A stretch of DNA of 64,000 bases from Pseudomonadota bacterium (GTDB lineage Bacteria; Pseudomonadota; Gammaproteobacteria; Burkholderiales; Rhodocyclaceae), in the NCBI GenBank assembly GCA_018241685.1, contig JAFEDJ010000021.1, positions 248,001-312,000 of the forward strand, read 5' to 3'. A program made the position numbers and the translations under genes. The number at the start of each line of letters is the position of its first letter. Within the stretch, counting starts at the first letter, position 1. Below are positions 23,939 to 34,303 of the stretch, in pieces. Under the pieces are notes generated by a model, which did not search any database, had not been told where the DNA came from, and was given only the letters and a program-made list of their open reading frames with translations.

Positions 23939-26857
23939 TTATGCCAAACGCTCTGCGAAGCGTTCTGCAGGTTCCGCCTTGCCGAAGTGCCAGCCCTGCA
24001 GCGAATCGCAACCCAGATCGAGCAGCGCGTCGGCCATCGCCGCGCTCTCAACGCCTTCCGCCACCAGCCCTAGGCCGAGGTTGTGGCCGAGCCCGACGAT
24101 GGCCGCGACGATCGCCCTATCCTCCGGCCCGGCGTTGATCGCCCGCACGAAGGACTGGTCGATCTTCAGCTTGTCGAGGGGGAAGCGCCGCAGGTAGGCG
24201 AGGCTCGAGTAGCCGGTGCCGAAATCGTCGATCGCGATCGACAGGCCCAGCGCCTTCAGTTCGGCGAGCTGGTGGGCGGCCTGCTCCACATCGACCATAA
24301 CCATGCTTTCGGTGACCTCGAGGGTCAGCAGTTCGGGCGGCACGCCATGGCGCGCCAGCGCCGCCGCCACGGTGGCGACGAAATCGGCCCGGCGGAACTG
24401 CAACGGCGAGATGTTGGCCGCCACCGGCACCATGCGGCGCCCCTCCGCCCGCCAGGCCGCCAGCTGGCGGCACAAGGTGTCGAGCACCCACGCGCCGATG
24501 GGCAGGATCAGCCCGCTCTCCTCCGCCAACGGAATGAAGCGGGCCGGCGGTACGTTGCCGAGTTCCGGGTGGGTCCACCGCAGCAGCGCCTCGGCGGCAA
24601 TCAGCCGACCGTCGACTGCCACCACCGGCTGGTAGTTCAGCGCCAGCTCGCCGCGCTCCAGCGCCCGGCGCAGCGCGTGCTCGATGGACAACCGTTCGCT
24701 GGTCGCGGTGGCCATGCTCTCGGTGAAGAACTGCACGCCGTTACGCCCCTCTTCCTTGGCCTTGTACATCGCCATGTCGGCCCGGTCGAGCAGGATCTCC
24801 GCGTCCTCACCGTGATCCGGATAGATGGCCACGCCGACGCTGGTGGACAGGCTGAATTCACAGCCAGCCAGGCGGAAAGGTTCATCCAGGGCCGCCAGCA
24901 GGCGCTCCCCCGAGGCCTGGAGATCCGCCGGGCCGCCTTGCTCGGGCACCACCACGACGAACTCGTCGCCACCGTGGCGCAGCACGCACTCCCCTTCACG
25001 CAGTACAGAGGTCAGGCGCTGGGCGACCTCCACCAGCAGCTGGTCGCCGACGTGATGGCCGAGGGTATCGTTGATGTTCTTGAAGCGGTCGAGGTCCAGG
25101 AAGCACAGTCCGATCCGCCGCCCATCCCGCCTCGCGTCCTCCACGGCGTGCGCCATGGTCGGCTGCAGCGCAGCCCGCGATGGCAGGCCGGTGAGGAAAT
25201 CGTGGTTGGCCAGGAAACGGATGCGCGCCTCATCGGCCTTGCGCCGACTGATGTCGGAGAACACCCCGACGTAGTGGAAGGCCGGACCATCGGGGGCCCG
25301 CACGACGCTGATCGACATGTCGGCGGGGAAGCTCTCGCCGCTGGCCCGGCGTATCCACACCTCGCCCTGCCACAGGCCATCCTGCAGCGCTACGGCGCGG
25401 ATGCGGCTGGCGAAGCCGCGCGGATGCTTCTGCGGATCGAACAGCACCAGAGGCCGTCCGCGCACATCCTGCCCGGCAATGCCGGTGAGCGCGGTGAAGG
25501 CCCGGTTGGTCATCACCACCCGCCGCTCGGGATCGATGATGACGATGCCTTCCGAGTTGTTCTCGAAGACCTTCGCCGCCAGCCGCAGCGTCTCGTCGCG
25601 ACGGTAATTGCGGAGGGCGAAGCCGATGTCGGTGCTCATCTCGTCGAGCAGAGCCACCGTCTGCGCATCGAAAAAGTGCTTCTCGGCCTTGCACAGCACC
25701 AGTGCCCCGTCCGGCCCACCGCTGTCACGGATCGGGAACAGGGCAAAGGAACCGGCCGCCTTGTCGCGCCCAAGGCCGTCCGGGCACGCCTCCACCATGT
25801 CGGGCAGAGCCGGATCATTGACGATCAGCGCCTCGGCCGGAACACGGTGCGTGGGCAGACAGCCCAGATCCGTGCCACCGTCGCGGCACTTGCCGTACAT
25901 GGCCACCGGCTTGAGGACGCTGCCCTCGATCTCGGGGAAGCCGATCCAGGCCAGGTCCAGCTCGCCGAATTCAACCGCGATACGGCATACCTGGGGCAGC
26001 AGCGCATCCGCATCACGGGCATGCACGATCGCCTTGTTGGTCACCGACAAGGCGTGGTGCAGGCGCTGCAAGCGCTCGATATCACGGTTGCGGGCACGCA
26101 GCGCAGACAGGGTTTCGTCGAGGGTTTCGGCCAGTTCCCCGAGTTCGTCCCGGCGCACCACCGGCATGCGGATCTCGGCATCCTCGCCACCGGGCGCCCG
26201 GCGGCGCCCCAGGGCCGCACGGATGGCCTCGGCCGGACGCAGCACGTAGCGGGACAGCAACAGATAGATCAGGCCGGCCACCAGGCTCAGCACCGCCCCC
26301 AGCCCGACGGACAGGTGCAGCGCCGTCTCCTCGGCGGCCTGCCACAGGCTGCCCGCATCGAGGCGCAGGAACAGTATGCCGTCGTCCAGGCGGCCGCTAT
26401 CGCCCCCGGCGCCGAGCAGCAGCACCGGTTCCAACACATCCAGGCTGCGACGGCTCGAATCCAGCACCCGCGCGCCGTGACGGGACGCCTGCACACTGCC
26501 GAAACTGGCCGCCAGTGCCCGGTCGGGCAGCGCCGTCAACGGCAGATCGATCCAGTCGTGGTCACTGGCGGCGATGACGCGGCCCGGCTCACCCGCCACC
26601 AGCACCAGGCGCTGCACGTCCCGCGCAGCCCCCAGCGCAGACACGAGCCGGCGCAGATCGGTGGAATCCTGGGTGGTTTCCGCTGCGGCATGGACGGCCG
26701 ACACGGTCGCCTCGGCGCGCTGCTCGACGAGGATCTGGAAGCGCTCCACGATCCCCGAGTACAGAACGCTGACCAGCAACCCCATCCCCATCGCCCACAG
26801 GGCCAGCAAGGGGCCAAGCAGACGCCAGCGCAGGGACAGGAAACGGGCGCCGCTCAT
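23939..26857 (-). CDS. Membrane GAF-PAS-GGDEF-EAL cyclic-di-GMP protein
   Basis: A 972-residue c-di-GMP regulator. Order: transmembrane helix (about 13-33), periplasmic sensor region (34-182), second helix (183-203), HAMP-like linker, GAF-like domain (about 265-420), PAS (about 424-540), GGDEF (545-715), EAL (720-972). GGDEF is intact (629-633), and the EAL motif is EALLR at 756-760, with DDFGTGYSSL later, so both synthesis and breakdown are possible. The inhibitory I-site reads R-x-x-E (620-623) rather than R-x-x-D. ATG 26857 was preferred to a TTG 66 bases upstream. It diverges from ubiU. Confidence 0.92.
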   Translation of the reverse strand: MSGARFLSLRWRLLGPLLALWAMGMGLLVSVLYSGIVERFQILVEQRAEATVSAVHAAAETTQDSTDLRRLVSALGAARDVQRLVLVAGEPGRVIAASDHDWIDLPLTALPDRALAASFGSVQASRHGARVLDSSRRSLDVLEPVLLLGAGGDSGRLDDGILFLRLDAGSLWQAAEETALHLSVGLGAVLSLVAGLIYLLLSRYVLRPAEAIRAALGRRRAPGGEDAEIRMPVVRRDELGELAETLDETLSALRARNRDIERLQRLHHALSVTNKAIVHARDADALLPQVCRIAVEFGELDLAWIGFPEIEGSVLKPVAMYGKCRDGGTDLGCLPTHRVPAEALIVNDPALPDMVEACPDGLGRDKAAGSFALFPIRDSGGPDGALVLCKAEKHFFDAQTVALLDEMSTDIGFALRNYRRDETLRLAAKVFENNSEGIVIIDPERRVVMTNRAFTALTGIAGQDVRGRPLVLFDPQKHPRGFASRIRAVALQDGLWQGEVWIRRASGESFPADMSISVVRAPDGPAFHYVGVFSDISRRKADEARIRFLANHDFLTGLPSRAALQPTMAHAVEDARRDGRRIGLCFLDLDRFKNINDTLGHHVGDQLLVEVAQRLTSVLREGECVLRHGGDEFVVVVPEQGGPADLQASGERLLAALDEPFRLAGCEFSLSTSVGVAIYPDHGEDAEILLDRADMAMYKAKEEGRNGVQFFTESMATATSERLSIEHALRRALERGELALNYQPVVAVDGRLIAAEALLRWTHPELGNVPPARFIPLAEESGLILPIGAWVLDTLCRQLAAWRAEGRRMVPVAANISPLQFRRADFVATVAAALARHGVPPELLTLEVTESMVMVDVEQAAHQLAELKALGLSIAIDDFGTGYSSLAYLRRFPLDKLKIDQSFVRAINAGPEDRAIVAAIVGLGHNLGLGLVAEGVESAAMADALLDLGCDSLQGWHFGKAEPAERFAERLA

Positions 26858-27095
26858 CGGCGCATGCCCTTCGACATGCACATCATGCAGGGCGGTAACC
26901 CCCGATGATGGGCTCGCTGGCAATCAACGACAGGAAGCGACAGCGCGACACGGGCACGGACGAAGTCATAAGCCAAACCAATAACCTTCCTCGCGGGCAA
27001 GTATGCGCCAGCGTGCAAGAAATGCCCATGTCCCGAAACCGCCCGACACATTTGCCAAATGGCCTTCCCCGCTCCGGTCTCGACCCGGCGCCCCG
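26858..27095. other. Divergent intergenic region between the GGDEF-EAL gene and ubiU
   Basis: No gene is seen here apart from the optional N-terminal extension of the GGDEF-EAL protein (to 26923). The stretch around 26960-27055 is AT-richer than its surroundings. The promoter of the minus-strand gene should lie here, but no strong -35/-10 pair was recognised. Confidence 0.4.
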
Positions 27096-27137
27096 TTGAC
27101 CGCGGTCAAGGTTCGCCCGACGAGGGGCGCCTATAGT
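27096..27137 (+). promoter_or_regulatory. FNR-type class II promoter for ubiUVT
   Basis: TTGACCGCGGTCAA (27096-27109) is a perfect palindrome matching the FNR/Anr half-site spacing (TTGAC-N4-GTCAA; consensus TTGAT-N4-ATCAA). A -10 TATAGT follows at 27132-27137. With a start at 27144 the site is centred at -41.5, the class II activator position. Induction under low oxygen fits the oxygen-independent ubiquinone genes that follow. Confidence 0.8.
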
Positions 27138-27169
27138 CGGCCGGCGTCATTTTTCGCCGCCCGGAACCC

Positions 27170-28183
27170 ATGACTCCCCCGCATCCGATCGAACTGGTCT
27201 GCCCCGCCGGCAGCCTGCCCGCCCTCAAGACCGCCATCGACAACGGCGCCGATTGCGTCTATCTAGGCTTCAAGGACGCCACCAATGCCCGCAACTTCAC
27301 CGGCCTCAATTTCGACGACAAGTCGATGGCTGAAGGCGTGCGCTACGCCCACGACCGCGGCCGCAAGGTGCTGCTGGCCCTCAACACCTACCCGCAGACC
27401 GACAACTGGCCCAGCTGGACCCGCGCCATCGACCGCGCAGCCGACTGCGGCATCGACGCGCTGATCCTCGCCGACCCCGGCCTGATGGCCTACGCGCGCA
27501 AGACTCACCCGCGACTGCGCCTGCACCTCTCGGTCCAGGGCTCTGCCACCAGCTACGACGCCATCAATTTCTACTACGAACGTTTCGGTATTTCGCGCGC
27601 CGTGCTGCCGCGGGTGCTGTCCCTGGCCCAGGTGGAGCACGTGATTGCCAACACCCCGGTGGAGATCGAGGTGTTCGGCTTCGGCGGACTGTGCGTGATG
27701 GTAGAGGGGCGCTGCGCGCTGTCAGCCTACGCCACCGGCGAATCCCCCAACTGCAACGGCGCCTGCTCGCCGGGCAAGCACGTGCGCTGGGAGCAGACCC
27801 CAAAAGGCATGGAAACCCGCCTCAATGGCATCCTCATCGACCGCTTCGCCGACGGCGAGCGGGCCGGCTACCCGACACTCTGCAAGGGCCGCTTCGACGT
27901 AAACGGCGAGACCTACTACGCCATCGAGGAGCCCACCAGCCTCAATACGCTGGAACTACTGCCCGAGCTGGCCCGCGTCGGCGTTCGCGCGATCAAGATC
28001 GAAGGCCGCCAGCGCAGCCCCGCCTACGTGACCCAGGTCACCAAGGTATGGCGCGCTGCCATCGACCGCCTTCAGGCCGACACCGCGCCCTTCCGCGTCG
28101 AGGCGGCGTGGATGGCCGAACTCAACAAGGTGTCCGAGGGCCAGAGCCACACTCTCGGCGCCTACTACCGTCCCTGGAAGTAA
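27170..28183 (+). CDS. ubiU: Oxygen-independent ubiquinone biosynthesis protein UbiU (peptidase U32 family)
   Basis: UbiU acts with UbiV to hydroxylate ubiquinone precursors without oxygen. The 337-residue protein has the U32 signature VEGRCALSAYATGESPN and candidate [4Fe-4S] ligands Cys175, Cys182, Cys195 or Cys199, and Cys238. The N-terminus IELVCPAGSLPALKTAID is typical. It is the first gene downstream of an FNR-like promoter. ubiV follows after 86 bases containing the second copy of the 65-base element. Confidence 0.93.
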   Translation: MTPPHPIELVCPAGSLPALKTAIDNGADCVYLGFKDATNARNFTGLNFDDKSMAEGVRYAHDRGRKVLLALNTYPQTDNWPSWTRAIDRAADCGIDALILADPGLMAYARKTHPRLRLHLSVQGSATSYDAINFYYERFGISRAVLPRVLSLAQVEHVIANTPVEIEVFGFGGLCVMVEGRCALSAYATGESPNCNGACSPGKHVRWEQTPKGMETRLNGILIDRFADGERAGYPTLCKGRFDVNGETYYAIEEPTSLNTLELLPELARVGVRAIKIEGRQRSPAYVTQVTKVWRAAIDRLQADTAPFRVEAAWMAELNKVSEGQSHTLGAYYRPWK

Positions 28184-28193
28184 GGCCCCCACA

Positions 28194-28258
28194 ACCTGCC
28201 GCTCCGTGCGTCGGGCCCCGGGCAGGGGCCAATGAAGCCCGGGGTGGCCCATCGTTTT
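28194..28258 (+). repeat. 65-base structured intergenic element, copy 2 (ubiU-ubiV)
   Basis: Same length and same ends as the block at 8739-8803. GCCGCTCC (28198-28205) pairs with GGGGTGGC (28241-28248), at the same offsets as in copy 1, with one G-C pair changed to G-U. The inner hairpin is GGCCCC-GGGCA-GGGGCC, different in sequence from copy 1 but again a stem. The TTTT run ends 11 bases before the ubiV ATG. Confidence 0.75.
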
Positions 28259-28269
28259 AATGAAATCCG

Positions 28270-29175
28270 ATGAAACTCGCCCTCGGTCCCCTGCTCTACT
28301 ACTGGCCCCGCCAGGCCACGCTGGCCTTCTACGCCGACATGGCCGACGCGCCGGTGGATATCGTCTATCTCGGCGAGACGGTGTGCTCCCGCCGCCACGA
28401 ACTGCGCCTCAGCGACTGGCTCGAAGTAGCCGACATCCTCGCCGCCGCCGGCAAGGAAGTCGTGCTGTCCAGCCAGGTGCTGGTGGAATCCGAATCCGAC
28501 CTCAAGACCCTGCGCCGCATCGTCACCAACGGGCACTTCCGCGTCGAGGCCAACGACATGGGCGCAGTGCGCCTGCTCACCGGCGGCGACGCGCCGGTGG
28601 CGGACTGGATCGCCGGCCCCACGCTGAACATCTTCAACCCGGCCACCCTGGGCATGTTCGCCGAGCTCGGCGCCAGCCGCTGGGTCGCCCCGCCGGAGAT
28701 GTCGCGCCAGCAGATCGCCGAGCTGCGCGGTGGCCTCGGCCAGCCGATGGAAGTGGAGGTCTTCGCCCACGGCCGCCTGCCGCTGGCCTTCTCGGCGCGC
28801 TGTTTCACCGCCCGCCACTACAATTTGCAGAAGGACACCTGCGAGTTCCGCTGCCTGCAGTTCGCCGACGGCATTCCGCTGAAGACCCGCGAAGGCGAAC
28901 CCTTCCTGACCCTCAACGGCATCCAGACCCAGTCCGCCCATGTGCACACCCTGCTCGGCGACCTGCCTGCCGTGCAGGCCGACGGCCTCGACATCCTGCG
29001 CATCAGCCCCCAGGGCGAACACACCGCCGAGGTCATCGACCTGTTCCGCCAGGCCCTGGCCGGCCAGCTTCAGCCCGCCGAGGCCCTGCGCAACGCCCGC
29101 CCGCTGCTGCCGGAAGCGCCGTGCAACGGCTTCTGGCACGGCCGGCCCGGCGTCGAACAACTCGTCACCGCCTGA
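28270..29175 (+). CDS. ubiV: Oxygen-independent ubiquinone biosynthesis protein UbiV (U32 family)
   Basis: Partner of UbiU in oxygen-independent hydroxylation. The 301-residue protein keeps the four [4Fe-4S] cysteines: Cys39 ([10 protein letters not shown]), Cys178 (SARCFTARH), Cys191 and Cys195 (KDTCEFRC). The spacing matches E. coli UbiV. It starts 11 bases after the structured repeat; no strong Shine-Dalgarno sequence is seen. ubiT follows after 19 bases. Confidence 0.93.
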   Translation: MKLALGPLLYYWPRQATLAFYADMADAPVDIVYLGETVCSRRHELRLSDWLEVADILAAAGKEVVLSSQVLVESESDLKTLRRIVTNGHFRVEANDMGAVRLLTGGDAPVADWIAGPTLNIFNPATLGMFAELGASRWVAPPEMSRQQIAELRGGLGQPMEVEVFAHGRLPLAFSARCFTARHYNLQKDTCEFRCLQFADGIPLKTREGEPFLTLNGIQTQSAHVHTLLGDLPAVQADGLDILRISPQGEHTAEVIDLFRQALAGQLQPAEALRNARPLLPEAPCNGFWHGRPGVEQLVTA

Positions 29176-29194
29176 TCCTCCGGAGCGCCCGACC

Positions 29195-29665
29195 ATGAAA
29201 CTGCCCGCCTTCACCCTGCCCAAGCCAATTGCCAGCATCGGCGCCCGCCTGCCCCAGCTGCCGCCGACGCTGGCGCTGGTCGGCGCCCTCAATCTGGCTC
29301 TCGACCGCATCCTGCCGCGCGACACGCTCGAGCCACTGACCGGCAAGCGCCTGCTCCTCAAGGTCACCGACGCCGGCCTGGCGCTGCGCTTCACCTTCAC
29401 GGCGCGGGGCTTCCGCCCGCTGTTCGACCCGCGCCAGCCGGACCTGACCATCTCCGCCACCACCCGCGACTACCTGGCCCTCGCCCTGCGCGAGGAGGAC
29501 CCGGATACCCTGTTCTTCAGCCGCCGCCTGCTGATGGAAGGCGAGACCGACCTCGGCCTGCTGGTCAAGAACACCCTCGACGCGGTGGACTGGGATGCGC
29601 TGCTGGCGCGCCTCGTCGCCTTCCGCCCCGGCTTCGGCAAGCGCGCGCCGACCCAGCCGGCCTGA
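29195..29665 (+). CDS. ubiT: UbiT-like SCP2 sterol-carrier domain protein
   Basis: A 156-residue protein with an SCP2 lipid-binding domain (about residues 30-135), including the segments PDLTISATTRDYLALAL and LLMEGETDLGLLVKNTLD. UbiT is the accessory lipid-binding factor for UbiU/UbiV in anaerobic ubiquinone synthesis. The position directly after ubiV and the CCGGAG ribosome-binding site (29180-29185) support one operon. ATG 29195 was chosen because upstream in-frame sequence overlaps ubiV. Confidence 0.88.
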   Translation: MKLPAFTLPKPIASIGARLPQLPPTLALVGALNLALDRILPRDTLEPLTGKRLLLKVTDAGLALRFTFTARGFRPLFDPRQPDLTISATTRDYLALALREEDPDTLFFSRRLLMEGETDLGLLVKNTLDAVDWDALLARLVAFRPGFGKRAPTQPA

Positions 29666-29788
29666 GGCAGTAGCAGCGGGCGGCCCCTCATCCCGAATCC
29701 ACCTCCCGGCCACGGCGTGGCGCGGGTCCCGCCCCAAACCCGTGTCCGCGGCTAGAATGAAGCCTGACGCGCTTCTCCAGCCAGCCTG

Positions 29789-30868
29789 ATGCCTTCGCCA
29801 CGCCACAGTTCTCCGCTCGCCGCCTACTTCGCCGCCGCCATCGGGATACTGATCGTTTACGCCTGCCTGCATCCCTTCACCGGCTGGCGAGACCCCGGCC
29901 TACCGCTCTTCGACTTCCTGTCCGCCCCGTGGCCGCGCTACTACAGCTGGGTAGACCTGGTGGTGAACGTCATCGGCATCGTGCCCTTCAGCTTCGCGCT
30001 GGTGCCGGCGCTGGGCCGCCTGCCCCGCGCGCTGGCGGTGCTGCTGGCGATCCTGCTCACCGCCAGCCTGAGCCTGTCGGTGGAAACCCTGCAGAACTTC
30101 CTGCCCACCCGTGTCTCGTCCAACGTGGACGTGGGCTGCAATACCATCGGCGGCATCCTCGGCGCGCTGGCCGGCGCGCGCTGGGGCGAGCGCCTGTTCG
30201 CCCCCGACAGCGGCCTCACCCGCTGGCGCCAGCGGCGCATCGTCCCCGGCCACGCCGGCGAGATCGGGCTGGTGCTGATGGGCCTGTGGCTGCTCACCCT
30301 GCTGACTCCCGAAAGCCTGCTGTTCGCCACCGGCGACCTGCGCCGCCTGTTCGATCTACCGACCCCGCTGCAATTCAACCCTACCCGCTTCGTCAAGGTG
30401 GAAGCCGCCATCGCCACCAGCCAGTTGCTCGCCGTCGGCCTCACCACCAGTTGCATGATGCGCCGCTTCAGCCCGTGGCCGCTGGCCACGCTGGTGCTCC
30501 TCGGCCTCGGCGCCAAAACCCTCGCTGCCGCGGCCTTCTTTTCCCCTGGCGAGCCATTCCACTGGATGACCCCCGGCGGGCAGATCGGTCTTGCCGCCGG
30601 CGCGGCGCTGCTCGGCGTCTGCCTGCTGCTGCCCAAGCGCAGCCACGGCATGCTGGCCGGCATGGCGCTGCTGGTCGGCACGGCGCTGGTCAACCTGGCC
30701 CCCGAAAACCCCTTCCTGCCCAGCGACGTGGAACTGATCCGCCACGGCAACTTCCTCAATTTCCACGGTCTTACCCAGCTCACGGCCAGCCTGTGGCCCT
30801 TCGCCGCCTTTGCCTACCTGGGCCTGACGGGCCCCAACGCACCGGACGACAAGGGCCGCCGGCCCTGA
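29789..30868 (+). CDS. VanZ-family multi-pass membrane protein
   Basis: A 359-residue integral membrane protein with about ten hydrophobic segments. The N-terminal third holds the VanZ-like pattern (VDLVVNVIGIVPFSFAL, ETLQNFLPTRVSSNVD, CNTIGGILGALAGA). The remainder is a set of further helices. VanZ proteins were named from a teicoplanin-resistance gene, but most have no known function. A TAGAAT -10-like hexamer lies just upstream, at 29754-29759. Confidence 0.8.
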   Translation: MPSPRHSSPLAAYFAAAIGILIVYACLHPFTGWRDPGLPLFDFLSAPWPRYYSWVDLVVNVIGIVPFSFALVPALGRLPRALAVLLAILLTASLSLSVETLQNFLPTRVSSNVDVGCNTIGGILGALAGARWGERLFAPDSGLTRWRQRRIVPGHAGEIGLVLMGLWLLTLLTPESLLFATGDLRRLFDLPTPLQFNPTRFVKVEAAIATSQLLAVGLTTSCMMRRFSPWPLATLVLLGLGAKTLAAAAFFSPGEPFHWMTPGGQIGLAAGAALLGVCLLLPKRSHGMLAGMALLVGTALVNLAPENPFLPSDVELIRHGNFLNFHGLTQLTASLWPFAAFAYLGLTGPNAPDDKGRRP

Positions 30869-30961
30869 TCCCGGGCGTCACCCGACTCCCGCAGGAGCGG
30901 CGATTGGCCGATAATCGCGACCACATTCCAACAATCAGAACCGCTCCCCCGGAGACCGCCC

Positions 30962-31270
30962 ATGAGCTACTTCAAGCACCACGTCTTCTTCTGCTGCAAC
31001 CAGCGCGGCCCCGGCGAAACCTGTTGCGCAGCCCAGGGCGCCGTCGAGCTGCAGACCTATGCCAAGGACCGCATCGCCGCCCTCGGCCTGAAGGGCAAGG
31101 GCAAGGTACGCATCAACAAGGCCGGCTGCCTCGATCGCTGCGACGAAGGCCCGGTGCTGGTGGTGTACCCCGACAACGTCTGGTATACCTTCGTGGACAA
31201 GTCCGACGTGGACGAAATCATCAGCGAGCACCTACAGCACGGCCGCATCGTCGAACGCCTGAAGATCTGA
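30962..31270 (+). CDS. Thioredoxin-like [2Fe-2S] ferredoxin
   Basis: A 102-residue protein with the thioredoxin-fold [2Fe-2S] arrangement: Cys11/Cys12 (HHVFFCCNQR), Cys21/Cys22 (GETCCAAQG), Cys56 and Cys60 (AGCLDRCDEG). The C-terminal WYTFVDKSDVDEIISEHL is typical of this family, which resembles the NuoE subunit and Shethna-type ferredoxins. It starts a tight run of genes, the next beginning 3 bases after its stop, but its electron partner is not evident. Confidence 0.88.
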   Translation: MSYFKHHVFFCCNQRGPGETCCAAQGAVELQTYAKDRIAALGLKGKGKVRINKAGCLDRCDEGPVLVVYPDNVWYTFVDKSDVDEIISEHLQHGRIVERLKI

Positions 31271-31272
31271 TC

Positions 31273-31911
31273 ATGCCCGCCACTGAAACCGCCCTCATCA
31301 ACGGCCCCGACGGCCCGATCGAACTGATCATCGACACCCCGGACCAGGTCCGCGGTATCGCGCTGGTGTGCCACCCGCACCCGCTGTTCCACGGCGCCAA
31401 CACCAACAAGGTCGCCCACACCCTGGCGCGGGTCTTCCGCGACATGGGCTACGCGGCGCTGCGCCCCAACTTCCGCGGCGTCGGCAAGAGCGTCGGCACC
31501 CATGACAACGGCGGCGCCGAAACCGAAGACATGCTGTCCGTGATCGCCTGGGCGCAGAGCCGCTGGGGCGGCCTGCCGCTGGCCCTCGGCGGCTTCTCCT
31601 TCGGCGCCTACGTGCAGACCCGCGTCGCCGCCCGCCTGGCCGACAGCATCACACCACCGGGACGCATCGTGCTGGTCGGCACCGCCGCCGGTGAAGTCAC
31701 CGGTGCGCGCAGCTACACCACGCTGCCGGTGCCCAAGGACAGCCTGATCATCCACGGCGAGCGCGACGAAACCGTCGCCCTCGCCAACGTGATGGAATGG
31801 GCCGAACCGCAGGAGCTACCGGTCGTCGTCGTCCCCGGTGCCGACCACTTCTTCCACGGCAAGCTGCACATCATCCGCAGCATCATCGAACGGGCGTGGC
31901 GCCCTCTCTGA
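31273..31911 (+). CDS. Alpha/beta hydrolase (YheT/dienelactone-type)
   Basis: A 212-residue alpha/beta hydrolase without membrane segments. The strand-turn VCHPHPLFHGANTNKV, the FRGVGKSVGTHDNG segment, the nucleophile elbow GGFSFGAYV and the catalytic histidine in PGADHFFHGKL are seen. This short hydrolase family is common beside small ferredoxins in betaproteobacteria. It begins 3 bases after the ferredoxin stop and is followed by a GST. Confidence 0.82.
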   Translation: MPATETALINGPDGPIELIIDTPDQVRGIALVCHPHPLFHGANTNKVAHTLARVFRDMGYAALRPNFRGVGKSVGTHDNGGAETEDMLSVIAWAQSRWGGLPLALGGFSFGAYVQTRVAARLADSITPPGRIVLVGTAAGEVTGARSYTTLPVPKDSLIIHGERDETVALANVMEWAEPQELPVVVVPGADHFFHGKLHIIRSIIERAWRPL

Positions 31912-31924
31912 CAACAGAAAAGCA

Positions 31925-32532
31925 ATGAAACTCGTCGTCTCCCTCACTAGCCCCTACGCACGCAAGATCCGCATCGTGCTGGCCGAAAAGGCCCTGCCCT
32001 TCGAGCAGATCGTCGACATCCCGTGGGTTTCCGAGACCCGCGTGCCCGACTACAACCCCCTCGGCAAGGTGCCGGCGCTGGTCGCCGACGACGGCCAGGT
32101 ATGGTTCGACTCGCCGGTCATCGCCGAATACCTCGAGACCCTCGGCGGCCCAGAGCTGATTCCCGCCGAGCGCCTGGCCGCGCTGCCGGTGCGCCAGAGC
32201 GAGGCCCTCGCCGACGGCATCACCGACGCCGCCGTGGCGGCCTTCCTGGAAAGCCGCCGCCCGCTGCCGAAGCAGGATCACGCCAACATCCAGCGCCAGC
32301 TCGACAAGATCCGCCGCGGCCTCGCCGCGCTGGAAGAACGCCTCGAACAACGGCTGGGGCTCGGTGACGAAGCCCTCAGCATTGCCGACATCGCCGCCGG
32401 CTGCGCCCTCGGCTACCTGGACCTGCGCCTCGCCGAGTTCAACTGGCGCTCCCGCCATACCGCGCTGGCCGCCTGGGCCGAGCAGATCCTCGCCCGGCCC
32501 TCCTTCGTATCCACCACGCCGCCGCCGAACTG

Positions 32533-32533
<1 letters not shown>
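31925..32533 (+). CDS. Glutathione S-transferase (YibF-like)
   Basis: A 202-residue GST with the thioredoxin-like N-terminal domain ([28 protein letters not shown], and the glutathione-binding [11 protein letters not shown]) and a helical C-terminal domain ([18 protein letters not shown]). ATG 31925 removes an extension that overlaps the hydrolase gene. Its TGA shares one base with the ATG of the ABC transporter gene, so translation of the two is probably coupled. Confidence 0.9.
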
Positions 32534-33489
<956 letters not shown>

Positions 33490-33495
33490 ACACCC

Positions 33496-34296
33496 ATGGA
33501 TAAACCGTCCGCCCGCCGCGGCCACTTTGCTCCGCCACGCCTGTCCCTGCGCTTCGCCGCGGTGTGGCGGCGCAACTTCCTGGTCTGGAAGAAGCTCGCC
33601 CTGCCGTCCGTCGTCGGCAACCTGGCCGACCCGGTGATCTACATGCTGGGCCTCGGCTACGGCCTCGGCATGCTGGTGCCGCAGGTCGAGGGCGTGTCCT
33701 ACATTGCCTTCCTGGCCGGCGGCACCCTGTGCTATTCCACGATGAACGCCGCCACCTTCGAGGTGCTGTACTCCGGCTTCTCGCGCATGCACGTGCAGAA
33801 GACCTGGGAGGCCATCATGAACGCCCCGATCGCCCTCGACGACATCGTCGCCGCCGAGCTGGTGTGGGCCGCCAGCAAGGCCACGCTGGCCGGCACGGCG
33901 ATCCTCGCGGTGATCGCCGCCTTCGGCTTCACCGCCTCGCCGCTGGCGCTGGCAGCGATCCCGGTGATCTTCCTCACCGGCCTGTGCTTCGCCGCCCTCG
34001 GACTGATCATGACCGCCGTGGCGCCGAGCTACGACTTCTTCATGTACTACTTCACCCTCTTCATCACGCCGATGACGCTGCTGTCCGGCGTGTTCTTCCC
34101 GCAGAGCCAGCTGCCCGACGCGGTACGCCACATCGCCGACGCACTGCCCCTGAGCCATGCGGTCAGCCTCGCCCGCCCGCTGCTGCTCGGCCAGATGCCG
34201 CAGAACATCGCGCTGCACGCCGGCGTGCTGGCCGCCGTCACCGTCGCGGCCTTCTGGCTGGCCCTGGCGCTGACGCGCCGCCGGCTGTTGAAATGA
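33496..34296 (+). CDS. ABC transporter permease, NodJ-like
   Basis: A 266-residue ABC-2 type permease with six predicted membrane helices. The N-terminus WRRNFLVWKKLALPSVVGNL, the LAGGTLCYSTMNAATFEV region and the FFPQSQLPDAVRHIADALPL segment are typical of NodJ. It follows the ATPase by 6 bases and completes the transporter. No nod genes lie nearby, so nodulation is not implied. Confidence 0.9.
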   Translation: MDKPSARRGHFAPPRLSLRFAAVWRRNFLVWKKLALPSVVGNLADPVIYMLGLGYGLGMLVPQVEGVSYIAFLAGGTLCYSTMNAATFEVLYSGFSRMHVQKTWEAIMNAPIALDDIVAAELVWAASKATLAGTAILAVIAAFGFTASPLALAAIPVIFLTGLCFAALGLIMTAVAPSYDFFMYYFTLFITPMTLLSGVFFPQSQLPDAVRHIADALPLSHAVSLARPLLLGQMPQNIALHAGVLAAVTVAAFWLALALTRRRLLK

Positions 34297-34303
34297 GAAC
34301 CCC

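Noticed and set aside
24083..26908. 941-codon open frame on the plus strand opposite the GGDEF-EAL gene
   Set aside because: It mirrors a gene with intact catalytic motifs on the minus strand. Its product has no motif, is rich in Arg, Gly, Gln and His, and reflects GC-rich antisense codons.
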